In this document: piece after piece, positions 25,703-35,500 of the stretch | How the letters are laid out: every line of letters starts with the position of its first letter | Numbering within the stretch: the stretch's first letter is position 1 | Origin: AG2 sp036493735 | GTDB taxonomy: Bacteria; Gemmatimonadota; Gemmatimonadetes; Gemmatimonadales; Gemmatimonadaceae | DNA: 64,000 nt | Reading direction: 5' to 3' | NCBI GenBank assembly: GCA_036493735.1 | Contig: DASXPH010000069.1 | Span: forward strand, 62,001 to 126,000 | Notes under the pieces: generated by a model | What the model saw: only the letters and a program-made list of their open reading frames with translations | Databases searched by the model: none | Told to the model about the DNA's origin: nothing | Program-made: the position numbers and the translations under genes

Positions 25703-28441
25703 TCACTCCGCGCGCAGCGCGACCGACGGCGAAACTTTCGCTGCTTTCCAGGCAGGCAGGTAGCTGGCAATCAGCGTTGTCAGCCCGAGCGTCGTCACGG
25801 TCAGGCCTAACGACGGCAGATCGAGCGGATGCACGCCGAACAGCGCCCCGCTCAGAAGACGCGTCGCGGCAAGCCCGAGGGGAATCCCCAGTGCGACGCC
25901 GGCCATCGCGACGACCACCGCCTGACGCAGCACCAGCGCCGCGACGCGCCATGGCTCGGCGCCGAGGGCGGCACGCAGACCGAACTCGCCAGTGCGTTGC
26001 GTCGTGGCATAAGCGGTGATTCCGTACAACCCAAGCGCGGCGAGCACGAGCGCGATCGCGCCGAAGAATGCCGTGACTTTCGTCAGGAGCTCGTCCTGCG
26101 CGACCGACTGACGGACACGATCGACCAGCGGCACCACTTCCTCGATCGGCACGCTCCGGTCGACCCCCATGAGCGTTTGCCTAACGGTTTCGATCGACGG
26201 TGCAATGGCACTGCGCACGTGCACTTCCACCTCGAAGCTGCGAACACGATCGCTGAGCTCCAGGTCGGGGACGAAGAGTCGGCGAGCAAGCTTTCCGCGC
26301 ACGTCTCTATACTGTGCGTCGCCGACAACAGCGATCACACTGAAGGTCTCGTCATCGAGGGTGACCGACTGGCCGATCGGATCCCGATCGCGGAAATAGT
26401 ACTTCGCCATCGTCGCGCTGATCGCGGCGACCCCTGCTCCCTTCGACATGTCGGCGACGGCGAAGTCGCGGCCACGGATCAATCGTGTACCGAGCGCGCG
26501 GAAGTAGTCCGGACCGACATAGTCGATGTCGACCTCGCCTTCCGAATCGGCCCGCGCGAGGAATCCGGATACCGTCACGTGTCCCGACGAGTGGCCTCCC
26601 GAAAATGGGCCGCCCGCGGAGTAGCTCGCCGCGTCCACGCCATGGAGCTCGAGGATGCGGGCGCGCATCGCCTGCTCGAGTGCGTTGAGCCGCGCGCCGG
26701 TGTAGTTCGTCCGGCTCGTCGCGACGTGCGCCATGATCACATGATCACGATCCATCCCCAAGTCCGTGGCGAGCAACTGTCGCATGCTGCGAACGAGCAG
26801 CCCGCTGCCGATGAGCAACACCGTCGACAGCGCGATCTGCCCGACGACGAGCAGTCGGGCGACCGGCATTCGCCCGGCACGCGCCGCTGCGCCGGTGAGC
26901 CCTCGACCGCCGCCGCGTAGTACGGTGGCGAGATCCAGCCGCGCGAGTCGAATCGCCGGCGCGACTCCGAACAGCAGTACACAGGCGAGCGTGGAGCCGG
27001 CCGTGAACGCCAGCACGCTCGCGTTAGGCAGCACGTCGAGGACCACCGGCGGATCGCCGCGCACGTGGGCGAGGAGGAGCTGGCTCCCCCACACCGCCGC
27101 CAACGATCCGAAGACGCCGGCCGTGACCGCCAGGAGCAAGCTCTCGACGAGGATTTGTTGAACGAGGCGCCCGCGCCCGGCGCCGAGCGTTAGCCGGACG
27201 GTCATCTCCCGCGTTCGCGCCACCGCGCGCGCGAGCATGAGATTGGAGACGTTCGCGCACACGACGAGGATCACGAGCGCGACCGCCGCCAGAAGAACGA
27301 CGAGTGCCGAGCCATAGATCTCTCGATGTTCGGAAAAACCCCGCCCACCACGCTCGACCCGAATCGGATTGGCCTTGAGCTCTTCCTCGAAGCGTGAACG
27401 CTCGATCCCGCTCACGTGCGCGCGGACCGCCTGCGCCTCGAGCATTGGGAGCACGGTCCGTGCCCTCTCCAGTGTGACGTTAGGCGCGAGACGCCCCATG
27501 AGCACCAGCCACGAGGAGGCGCGGTCGTTCAGCCGATTCACGCGTGGCTGCAACGCCGGCTGCATGGAGAGCGGAATCCAAAGGTCAGTCGGTTGGCCGA
27601 CGATGTCGCCCCAGAAGGCCGCCGGCATGATGCCGATGACTGTGACCGGCACGCCGTTCATGCGTATCACGGCGCCGACAGCCGAGTGATCGCGATTGAA
27701 GCGACGCTCCCAATAGGCGTAGCTGAGCACCGCTACCGGATTCGGCTTCGATATGGACTCGTCGGCGGCGGAGAACGTTCTGCCAGCGAGCGGCCGGAGC
27801 TCGAGAACGTCGAAGAAGTTTTCGGAAACGAGTCTCACGACGGGATGCTCGGGCGGACCGGCGAGGTCGGCGCCGATGATCGCATCGACGTCGCCGGGGG
27901 AGCCGTTCGCATAAAGCCCGGAGAGCACGCCGTTGTGATCGCGAACGTCGACGTACAAGGGGTACGAGACGTAGTCAGTCTCCGGCGATCCCGTCCAGCG
28001 CTGGTTGACCGCCGCCGGATCACCGATCGTCACCAACTGGTCGGCTTGCGGCACCGGCAGGCGGCGCAGAAGTAGGGCATCGACGAGGGTGAAGATCGCG
28101 GTGTTCGCGCCGATGCCCAACGCGAGCGTGGCCACGACGCTCAGCGTGAACACCCGATGCTGACGCAGCGAGCGCACGCCATAGCGAACGTCTTGGATCA
28201 GCCACTCGACCCGCGCCGTGCCGTGTGCCTCGCGGGTACGCTCCCTCGCATTCTCGACCCCTCCGAATGCGAGGCGGGCGCGACGCCGCGCCTCGTTAGG
28301 TGCAGCCCCCCGCGCGATATGCTTGTCGGCCTCCCGCTCGAGGTGAAAGCGCAACTCGTCGTCCAGCTCCCGCTCGACCGCATCGCGTTGCAGCAGCGCC
28401 CGCAGGCGGTACCGCAGATCACTCCACAGCTCGGTCAGCAT
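25703..28441 (-). CDS. ADOP-type ABC transporter permease (MacB_PCD/FtsX duplicated)
   Basis: 912 aa. Residues 1-85 form the cytoplasmic ADOP head (ERELDDELRFHLEREADKH). Then come two copies of periplasmic MacB_PCD plus FtsX, with LGIGANTAIFTLVDALLL, NLMLARAVARTREMTVRLTLGAGR and the last repeat TQRTGEFGLRAALGAEPWRV. Such 'orphan' permeases lack a linked ATPase; they are numerous in Acidobacteriota and Gemmatimonadota and are assumed to act in export or lipoprotein handling. The start MLTELWSDLRYRL at 28441 is the usual ADOP opening. Unlike the two others in the window it has no PadR gene in front, only a long inverted repeat. Confidence 0.88.
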   Translation of the reverse strand: MLTELWSDLRYRLRALLQRDAVERELDDELRFHLEREADKHIARGAAPNEARRRARLAFGGVENARERTREAHGTARVEWLIQDVRYGVRSLRQHRVFTLSVVATLALGIGANTAIFTLVDALLLRRLPVPQADQLVTIGDPAAVNQRWTGSPETDYVSYPLYVDVRDHNGVLSGLYANGSPGDVDAIIGADLAGPPEHPVVRLVSENFFDVLELRPLAGRTFSAADESISKPNPVAVLSYAYWERRFNRDHSAVGAVIRMNGVPVTVIGIMPAAFWGDIVGQPTDLWIPLSMQPALQPRVNRLNDRASSWLVLMGRLAPNVTLERARTVLPMLEAQAVRAHVSGIERSRFEEELKANPIRVERGGRGFSEHREIYGSALVVLLAAVALVILVVCANVSNLMLARAVARTREMTVRLTLGAGRGRLVQQILVESLLLAVTAGVFGSLAAVWGSQLLLAHVRGDPPVVLDVLPNASVLAFTAGSTLACVLLFGVAPAIRLARLDLATVLRGGGRGLTGAAARAGRMPVARLLVVGQIALSTVLLIGSGLLVRSMRQLLATDLGMDRDHVIMAHVATSRTNYTGARLNALEQAMRARILELHGVDAASYSAGGPFSGGHSSGHVTVSGFLARADSEGEVDIDYVGPDYFRALGTRLIRGRDFAVADMSKGAGVAAISATMAKYYFRDRDPIGQSVTLDDETFSVIAVVGDAQYRDVRGKLARRLFVPDLELSDRVRSFEVEVHVRSAIAPSIETVRQTLMGVDRSVPIEEVVPLVDRVRQSVAQDELLTKVTAFFGAIALVLAALGLYGITAYATTQRTGEFGLRAALGAEPWRVAALVLRQAVVVAMAGVALGIPLGLAATRLLSGALFGVHPLDLPSLGLTVTTLGLTTLIASYLPAWKAAKVSPSVALRAE

Positions 28442-28477
28442 GGTTCCTGTCTCGGCCGCGACCAACCTGATGATTCC

Positions 28478-28531
28478 CTTGCACTTCTACAGGACATCTC
28501 AACGATGTCGCTCTCCCTGTAGAAGTGCAAG
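28478..28531. promoter_or_regulatory. Long inverted repeat in divergent promoter region
   Basis: CTTGCACTTCTACAGG (28478-28493) pairs perfectly with 28516-28531. Inside lies a second palindrome GACATC-tcaac-GATGTC (28493-28509). It is 37 bp from the ADOP start and about 107 bp from the M20D start, as expected for an operator controlling one or both. Confidence 0.55.
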
Positions 28532-28637
28532 AGGTGAGGCGACGAACATGCCACGCGGCGCATACTGGCTCGGCCTTATGCTTTCGGGTAAGCTCTATCG
28601 CCCACGCGATTCCTCCCGGCTTCCCTCCCCACTGTCC

Positions 28638-29951
28638 ATGCGTCTCGCCATCCTGCTCGCCCTCACGACCGCTCTGCCCCTTGCCGCTCAGGCGCCATCC
28701 TCGAATGTCTTCGCTGCCGAAATCGACCGCCGAGCGGCACAGGTGAATGACAGCGTCGTCGCGTGGCGACGGGACATCCATCAGCATCCCGAGCTCTCGG
28801 GACAGGAGACCCGTACCGCAGCGCTCGTGGCGGCGCATCTGCGACGGTTTGGTATCGAGACCCGCACTGGCATCGGCGGCACGGGCGTCGTCGGCGTGCT
28901 CAAAGGCGGTCGCCCAGGACCCGTCGTCGCGCTCCGCGCTGATATGGATGCGTTGCCGGTGACTGAAGACGTCGATGTCCCATTCCGCTCGCACGTGCGG
29001 ACGCAGTACAACGGTCAGGAGGTCGGCGTGATGCACGCCTGCGGACACGACAATCACGTCGCGATGCTGCTCGGGGCCGCCGAAGTCCTGTCGGGCATGC
29101 GCGAGCGCCTTCCGGGCACGGTCGTCTTTCTCTTTCAACCCGCTGAGGAAAGCCTCGGCGGCGCCGCGGGGATGATCCGCGATGGCGCGTTAGAGAATCC
29201 TAAACCATCGGCGGTGTTTGGGCTGCACGTCTTTCCCTATACCGTCGGCAGCGTCGTCTATCGACCGGGCGGATTGATGGCGGCGGGTGGAACGTTACGC
29301 ATCGTCGTTCGTGGCCGGCAGACGCACGGCGCGATTCCCTGGAACGGAGTCGATCCGATCGTCGTCGCGTCGCAGATCGTGCTCGGGCTCCAGACGGTGG
29401 TAAGCCGTCAAATCGATCTGACCGCGAGCCCGGCAATCGTCACCGTCGCGACGATCAATGGCGGCGTGCGGAACAACATCATCCCCGACAGCGTCGTCAT
29501 GACAGGGACGATTCGCACCTTCGACGAAGCTCAGCGCCAGCAGATTCCCCAGCTGGTGAAGCGCACGGCCGAATCCATCGCGGCGGCGTCGGGAGCGACG
29601 GCGGCGGTGGAGGCGAGCGTCGCTGGCACGATCACGTACAATGATCCATCACTCGTCGAGCGGATGCGTCCCACGGTGGAGCGCGTCGTCGGCGCTGGGA
29701 TTCCCGGCGCGAAAGTTCTGCCTGGCCCCCCGACCACGACCTCCGAAGACTTCTCCCTCTACCAGCAGAAGGTGCCAGGCATCTTCATGTTTCTCGGCAT
29801 CACACCGGAGGGCACCGACCCGAAGCTCGCCGCGCCGAACCATTCGCCGAAGTTCTTTGCTGACGAGCGCGCTCTGCCGATCGGCGTGAAGCTATTGACG
29901 AGTCTCGCTGTCGATTATCTGTCGGGCGCGGGAGCAAGCGCGAATCCCTAG
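28638..29951 (+). CDS. M20D amidohydrolase (exported)
   Basis: 437 aa with signal peptide RLAILLALTTALPLAAQ. M20D hallmarks are HQHPELSGQE, LRADMDALPV, MHACGHDNHVAML (metal ligands), FQPAEESLGGA (catalytic Glu) and VFGLHV, with the dimer domain around VVRGRQTHGAIP. This family includes hippurate, N-acetyl-amino-acid and IAA-conjugate amidohydrolases. The start at 28638 gives the signal peptide; in-frame upstream codons look non-coding. Probably periplasmic, releasing amino acids from acyl conjugates. Confidence 0.9.
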   Translation: MRLAILLALTTALPLAAQAPSSNVFAAEIDRRAAQVNDSVVAWRRDIHQHPELSGQETRTAALVAAHLRRFGIETRTGIGGTGVVGVLKGGRPGPVVALRADMDALPVTEDVDVPFRSHVRTQYNGQEVGVMHACGHDNHVAMLLGAAEVLSGMRERLPGTVVFLFQPAEESLGGAAGMIRDGALENPKPSAVFGLHVFPYTVGSVVYRPGGLMAAGGTLRIVVRGRQTHGAIPWNGVDPIVVASQIVLGLQTVVSRQIDLTASPAIVTVATINGGVRNNIIPDSVVMTGTIRTFDEAQRQQIPQLVKRTAESIAAASGATAAVEASVAGTITYNDPSLVERMRPTVERVVGAGIPGAKVLPGPPTTTSEDFSLYQQKVPGIFMFLGITPEGTDPKLAAPNHSPKFFADERALPIGVKLLTSLAVDYLSGAGASANP

Positions 29952-30135
29952 CCGGGGAATTCAACTAGAGATATTTCGCAAAGGCATCAAAGGAATTCGT
30001 GCGCGAGCCCTGCTCGTTGGGCGGCTCGAAAGCTGCCCAAGACAAGGTGAGGACCTCGAGTCGGCGGCGCGTGTACATCCCTGCGGGCGAGGTGCCTGAT
30101 GGTGTTTGTCCCGAGAAGCTGGAGTCAGCAGTCTG

Positions 30136-30948
30136 ATGGTTCTTCGGAAGCATCTGCAAGGTGCGCTCGTCGCGATGAGCGCGCTGGTTTTCACCGGAGC
30201 TCAGTTTGCGCCGCGTTCGGACAGCTCTGGCCCGGTCGTGAAAGCCGCATCGAATTGGCTCACCGGCACCGCTAGCCAAGCGGACTCCGTGGAGAGCAGG
30301 AGCAAATCGGCGCTCGCGCTTGCGACGCGCAGGGCGATCGATGCACTGCGATCCGTCGTTGGTCCGCTGAGCTCGCCCGTGGCGCTGCAGGATGCCGTGC
30401 GAAGCTATTTCGCGTTCAAGACGGCGCATCCGGACGAGGTGCGCAACCCCTATCTCTACTTTGTCGACTACGGCCTGCCGAGCACCGCGGCACGCGGATA
30501 CGTGTTCGACATGAGCTCGCTCGAGATCGTCGACGGCCCGTTCACCGTCGCTCATGGCCGCGGCTCGTCGACGTCGAGGTACGGAGTGCCGACGCTGTTC
30601 TCGAATGCTGAAGGAAGCGCGGCGACGTCTCTCGGGCTGTACGTCACCGAGAGTACGTATCCCTTTCGCGGCAATTCGGGCGGCCAGAGCTACCGCTCGA
30701 TTGGACTGCGCCTCCTTGGTGTTTCCGAAGGCTACAACGACAATGCGTATGCCAGACGCGTGGTGGCGCATGGAGCGCCATACGTGACGGAGACCAAGGC
30801 CGGTCGGAGCGAAGGTTGTCCGGCCATGGAGCAGTCGCGGGCGCGACGACTCCTCCCGAAAATTGCGAATGGCGGAATGGTGTTTCTGTTCGCGCCCGAT
30901 TCGGACTGGATGTCGAGTGATCCGTGGTTGACGGCAGCGGCGGAATGA
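30136..30948 (+). CDS. Murein L,D-transpeptidase catalytic domain protein (YkuD_2)
   Basis: 270 aa with an N-terminal membrane/signal segment (GALVAMSALVFTGAQF). The C-terminal domain has NPYLYFVDYGLPST, YVFDMSS, HGRGSS, FRGNSGGQSYRSIGLRLLG, VVAHGAPYV and the catalytic GRSEGCPAM, which is the Ser-x-Gly-Cys signature of the YkuD_2 family. Expected to act on peptidoglycan in the periplasm; in many members the precise reaction is unproven. ATG 30136 is preferred over an upstream TTG. Confidence 0.85.
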   Translation: MVLRKHLQGALVAMSALVFTGAQFAPRSDSSGPVVKAASNWLTGTASQADSVESRSKSALALATRRAIDALRSVVGPLSSPVALQDAVRSYFAFKTAHPDEVRNPYLYFVDYGLPSTAARGYVFDMSSLEIVDGPFTVAHGRGSSTSRYGVPTLFSNAEGSAATSLGLYVTESTYPFRGNSGGQSYRSIGLRLLGVSEGYNDNAYARRVVAHGAPYVTETKAGRSEGCPAMEQSRARRLLPKIANGGMVFLFAPDSDWMSSDPWLTAAAE

Positions 30949-30957
30949 TCGACGACC

Positions 30958-31314
30958 TTACGGAGCTGGCGGCGGGGTGATCGCGTAATCCTCCGGCGGC
31001 GTCGCGCCCATCAAATACTGAACAAAGTAGTCCCACGTGCGTCGAATCACGTACGGATGCTGTGTGAGGTCGTGTGTCGCGTCAGGCAGGATGAGGAGGT
31101 CGAACTTCTTGTTCGCCTTCACCAGCGCGTCGACGAGCGCGATCGTATTGGCCGGATGCACGTTGTCGTCCATGTCCCCATGTACGAGAAACAGCTTGCC
31201 CTTGAGATTCGAGGCCGGCGTCGCAAGTAGGAGCGTGCCAATTGCAGCGACGCGCGCGGCATCCAACGGAAAGATGATCATACGGCGTCTCGACGAGGGG
31301 CCACGAACATGCAC
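30958..31314 (-). pseudogene. C-terminal remnant of an S9 prolyl oligopeptidase/DPP IV-like peptidase
   Basis: From about 31215 to the stop at 30958 the protein reads ASNLKGKLFLVHGDMDDNVHP, ANTIALVDALVKANKKFDLL, LPDATHDL, PYVIRRTWDYFVQYLMG: the last 80 residues of an S9 catalytic domain, with the catalytic Asp and His. The beta-propeller and the nucleophile serine (GWSYGG) are missing. The upstream 33 codons have no resemblance to the family, and TonB follows immediately. A complete enzyme would be 700-800 aa, so this is a deletion remnant, possibly untranslated. Confidence 0.75.
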
Positions 31315-31341
31315 CCCTCGCGGAGCACCGTCAAATCCGGC

Positions 31342-32061
31342 TCAGCGAAGCAACGTGAAGGTGAAGCGTTGCTCCACGAGCTGGCGCACCTTGCGATTAC
31401 TAGCCATCGCCGGCTCATACCGGGAACGCAACAGCGCCTGCCTAACGGCGTCGCCGAACAGCGGGTGAGTTGCCTCGCGGATCACGATCGACGCGGGCTC
31501 GGCGCGGCCGAGAGTGTCTACGACGAATTGGGCGACGACCGCGCCCTCGAGCTGCGCGGAGCGCAATGCGGGCGGGTACACGGGAGATGGATTACTCGCC
31601 TTGGGTCGAGCGGCCAAATCAACCGTCATAGGCGTGTAGATAGCAGTGGCACTATCCAAGCCGCCGCGTCGATCACGCGAGTTGCTTTCTCCCCCAGGCC
31701 AACCCGCCCATCCCTCGCCACGAAAGTCCTCTGGTATCGGCGGCAATGTACTCTCGATCGCCGGTAGCTCGGACGAGATCTTCACCGGTGGCACAGCCAT
31801 GTTGGGCAGGAAGTCGGGGATGCAGATACACACTGCCCTAGGCGTCGAGACCGAGTGATGATCGCGAGGAGGTGCCGGCATCTCGACATAGGGCAGGCTT
31901 CGGTAGAATGGATCGCTTCTGGCCTCCGCTGGACCGAGGTTCGCTCGTGCTGTCGCCGCTACGGCAAGCGCGATAACGGCCGTATGCAGTACGATACTCA
32001 CCAGTATCCCACCCCTACGACGCGTCGGTGCAGCATTGGACTCGAGCAATGTGCGCAGCAT
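31342..32061 (-). CDS. TonB C-terminal domain protein (energy transducer)
   Basis: 239 aa. One N-terminal membrane helix (GGILVSIVLHTAVIALAVAA), a proline-rich linker (EMPAPPRD, LPPIPEDF) and a C-terminal TonB domain: NPSPVYPPALRSAQLEGAVVAQFVVDTLGR and FTFTL at the end. TonB proteins couple the proton motive force to outer-membrane receptors or, in this phylum, to diverse envelope systems. No ExbB/ExbD or receptor lies nearby. The start at 32061 (MLRTLLES) follows a typical pattern; an upstream Met at 32112 is possible. An unusual pair of cysteines (AVCICIPDF) lies in the linker. Confidence 0.82.
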   Translation of the reverse strand: MLRTLLESNAAPTRRRGGILVSIVLHTAVIALAVAATARANLGPAEARSDPFYRSLPYVEMPAPPRDHHSVSTPRAVCICIPDFLPNMAVPPVKISSELPAIESTLPPIPEDFRGEGWAGWPGGESNSRDRRGGLDSATAIYTPMTVDLAARPKASNPSPVYPPALRSAQLEGAVVAQFVVDTLGRAEPASIVIREATHPLFGDAVRQALLRSRYEPAMASNRKVRQLVEQRFTFTLLR

Positions 32062-32112
32062 CGTGCCTCTCCGGTTGAGCTTCACCCGCGAAGATGGATT
32101 ACCGCGGCTCAC

Positions 32113-32531
32113 ATTGCATGACGAGTGATTTGCGACCGCATGAAGTGATTATCAACCAAAGATGATGATTCGATGAAAGAAAAAGCTCGTGGCACCTAAG
32201 CCACTGGACCAACAAAACGGTCACAGAGTCCGCAGAAATTCACAGAGCACACGGTATTGCATTGGCCGCCAGCAGCATTTTAGATGCTTTAACGCAGAAG
32301 CCGCAGAGTCACGCAGAAGACGCTGTAACTGCTTGTGGCAGTACAGCGTCTTCTGCGTTTTCTGCGTCACTCTGCGTTCGAGCGAATGTTCTTTGCGGCA
32401 AGCGGGGAGAGCAGGTCTCTCCAGTCAGACCCAAAGCAGTTTTGCAGTACCGTGTATTCTGTGCTCGTCTGTGGAATCTGTGGCCGCTTGTCATCGGTCT
32501 GAGTGGCGACCACCCATAACGCACAACCCCG
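32113..32531. other. 419-bp intergenic region with CGCAGAG-type repeats
   Basis: Lower GC than its surroundings. From 32220 it is made of CACAGAGTCCGCAGAAATTC-like words. It folds around a 16-bp perfect stem ACGCAGAAGACGCTGT (32311-32326 / 32343-32358), extended outward imperfectly over 32291-32378. No open frame looks coding. This is copy 2 of the degenerate repeat also found at 20757, 40468 and 41225. Confidence 0.65.
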
Positions 32532-35500
32532 CTACTCGTGCGTCACTACCCACCACATCCGATCGAGCGTCTTCTGACGCGGCGCCACTTCGGCCAGCGT
32601 ATTCGCATCATACAGCCGGCCATTCTTCATCACATAACGAATCGCCGTGGTATTCCGAATGTCGTCGAGCGGGCTCTTGTCCAGCACTTGCAGGTCGGCC
32701 AGTTTGCCCGCCTCGATCGAGCCGATGTCCTTCCCCACGCCGATTGCCTCCGCGCCGAAGATCGTTCCGACGCGCAGCACGTCGTGGTTAGGCATGCCGC
32801 CGCTGGCGATACTCCAGAGCTCCCAGTGCACGCCCAGTCCCTGCATCTCACCATGGCCGCCGAGTCCAACGCGGCCGCCGGCCGCGACGATCTTCGCCGC
32901 CTGGGCAGCAATCTGGTTGAATGAATACTCACTATCGGCGAACCAGCCGGGCCGGCGCAACCCGCGGCGATCGAGCTCCTGGTGCGGCGTGAAACGTTGC
33001 AGCTTCGCGTCTCCATGAATGTCGTAGTGCTCGAACCAGTAATTCTCGGCGAAGGGGCCGCCGTACTGCACAATCAATGTCGGCGTATAGGTGATGCCGC
33101 TCTTGGCGACGACGCTCACGACGTCCTTGTAGAGCGGTGTGATTGGGTACGCGTGCTCGCTGCCCGCGTAGCCGTCAATGGCCTCAGTAAGATTCTTCTT
33201 GAAGTCGAGGCCGCCCTCGAGTGTCGGCGTGATGTGCTGCTCCTTCGCCGCCATGAGAATCCATTGACGGATCATGCGCTGGCCCGACATGTACTGCTTG
33301 AGAGTATGCGTCTGATAGAAGTCGGAGTAGCGCGTCAGCACCTCGCGCGCGTCGTCGAGGCTCGTGACTTCGTCGGTCCAGAATACGCCAGGCCCCGTGG
33401 TGAAGATGCGCGGTCCCACCATGTCTCCGGTCTCGACCAGATCGCCGTACGTCAGCACGTCCGTGGTGGACGTCTGGGGATCGCGAGTCGTCGTCACGCC
33501 GTACGCCAGATTGACGAGATACTCGTAGACCTGCGTCTTGTGAATGCCCCACGTCGGCCACATGTGCGCGTGGATGTCCACCCACCCCGGGATGATCGTC
33601 GTCCCGCTCACATCGATCGTTCGCGCGCCGGCCGGAATCGTCAGGCTTCCGCTCGGCCCAACCGCCGCGATGCGATTGCTGGTGACGACGACGTCACCGT
33701 GCTCGATGATCTCGTTCCCCTTCATCGTGACGATGCGCGCGTTTCTTAACACGATCGACCCTACGGGTCGATCCTTCGTCGCCGTGATCGCCACATCGAG
33801 ACGTGTGGGGGCGTAGGCCGGCTTCTTTGCCGCCGGCGTCGTGTCTGGTTTTGCGCCCACCCGGGTCAGGCTGTCCCCTTTGCGCGTCGAGTCGGTGATG
33901 GCTCGGTTGGCGGCCGCAACATCATACGTAAAATACGAATGCCCCAACGACCAGTAGAGCGATTTGCCGTCCTGAGTCCACCCGAGGAAGTCGCCGCCGA
34001 CGCGCGAGAGCCGCCGTACGGGCACGATCGCTCCGCCCGGATTGGAGATACTGATGGTCGGCGTCTGCCCGCCGGTAATTGGCACCGCGACGAGATACAG
34101 CTTGTTGTCGATGTCCGCGAAGGCCTGATCGCCATCGGGGCTGAGCACGACCTCGTTCGCGGGTCCTGGACGCGCGTCCGGGCCGCCGAGTGGATCGGTG
34201 TAGCCGGTGATCTTCACATGGGCACGGCGATCGGTGCCGTCCCAGCGCATCGAGACAACGCCATCGATCGGATCGTACATGAAGACGCGCGTCGTATCAC
34301 GCGTGAAATGCGGCCGGCCATAGAAATAGTTCAATGGCGCGATCTGTGTCACCTCACCGCCCTCGGCCGGCAGCCAGACGAGCTCTTTCACCTGTGGGCC
34401 GGGTCCGCTGAACTCGTCGGTCTTTTCGATGCGCTCGGCGCGCGGCCCGCGCACGACGACTATGCGGCGGCCGGTCGGATCGTAGTTGAGATCTTCATAA
34501 AACGCCTGCTGTCGTGACAGACGCTCTGGCCGCGCGTTTGGCGTCGTCGGCGAGATGCGCCAGACGTCGCCGCCCTGCTCGGTCCACGTCACGTACGCGA
34601 TCCAGCGTCCGTCCGGCGACCAGGCCGGCGAGTGCTCGCCACCGCCAAAGGTCGTGAGGCGACGTGGCTTGCCGTTAGGCAGGTCCATCAGCCAGAGCTT
34701 GTCGAGGGCGGAGAAGACGAGCTTCCTACCGTCCGGCGACGGCCTCGCGTTGCGGATCTGCTTCACCGTCAGCACGGAGTCGTCTACGGGGTACTCGAAC
34801 TTGACGAGCGGTCCCAAATCGATCTGGACGTCCGCGGTGAACGGGATCGCCGTCGCCTTGCCATCGGGCACGCTCACGCGCCACAGCTTTCCGCCGTAAG
34901 TGATCACCACGCCGCGCGAGTCGGGCGTCCACGCGTAGCCGGGCAGCAGGTCGCGCGTGTAGCGCGACTCCGAGTCGTCGCGCTGGATGTCGCGAGCCAA
35001 CAAGATCTCGTCGCCCGATGAAAGATTGCGCAACCGCAGCGATGTCTTGCTGTCGAGTCGCGACGCGTAGGCGAGCCACTTGCCGTCAGGGCTCGCGGCC
35101 GGGCGCATCCCACCGCCAAGATTCGTGGTCCGCAGATACGTCTTGCCGGTAGTCCGATCGTAGACGCCGATCTGCCACCGATCGTCGAGCATCTGATCGT
35201 ACTTGAACCCGCCCCGCTTGACGGCCGCGTAGATGTAGCGATTGTCCGGCGCGACCATCGCCCCCATATAGTTGTTGTATGGCGGCGGCGCGAGTGGGTC
35301 GGGAGGTCCACTCTGCGTTCCCGTACCGGGACCCGTGAGCTGCACACCGGAGCCGGCGTCCTTGTTGATCAGGACCAGGTCGTAGCGACTGCCGAGGATC
35401 CCCGTCTTCGTGCGCGAGACGACGAGATACTTGCCATCAGGCGTCCACGCCGGCGAGATGTACTGCGCGTCCTTATCCTTCGTGAGCGCGCGCGGATTCC

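Noticed and set aside
29952..30135. Riboswitch or leader before the L,D-transpeptidase
   Set aside because: I looked for conserved aptamer cores and strong hairpins and found none.
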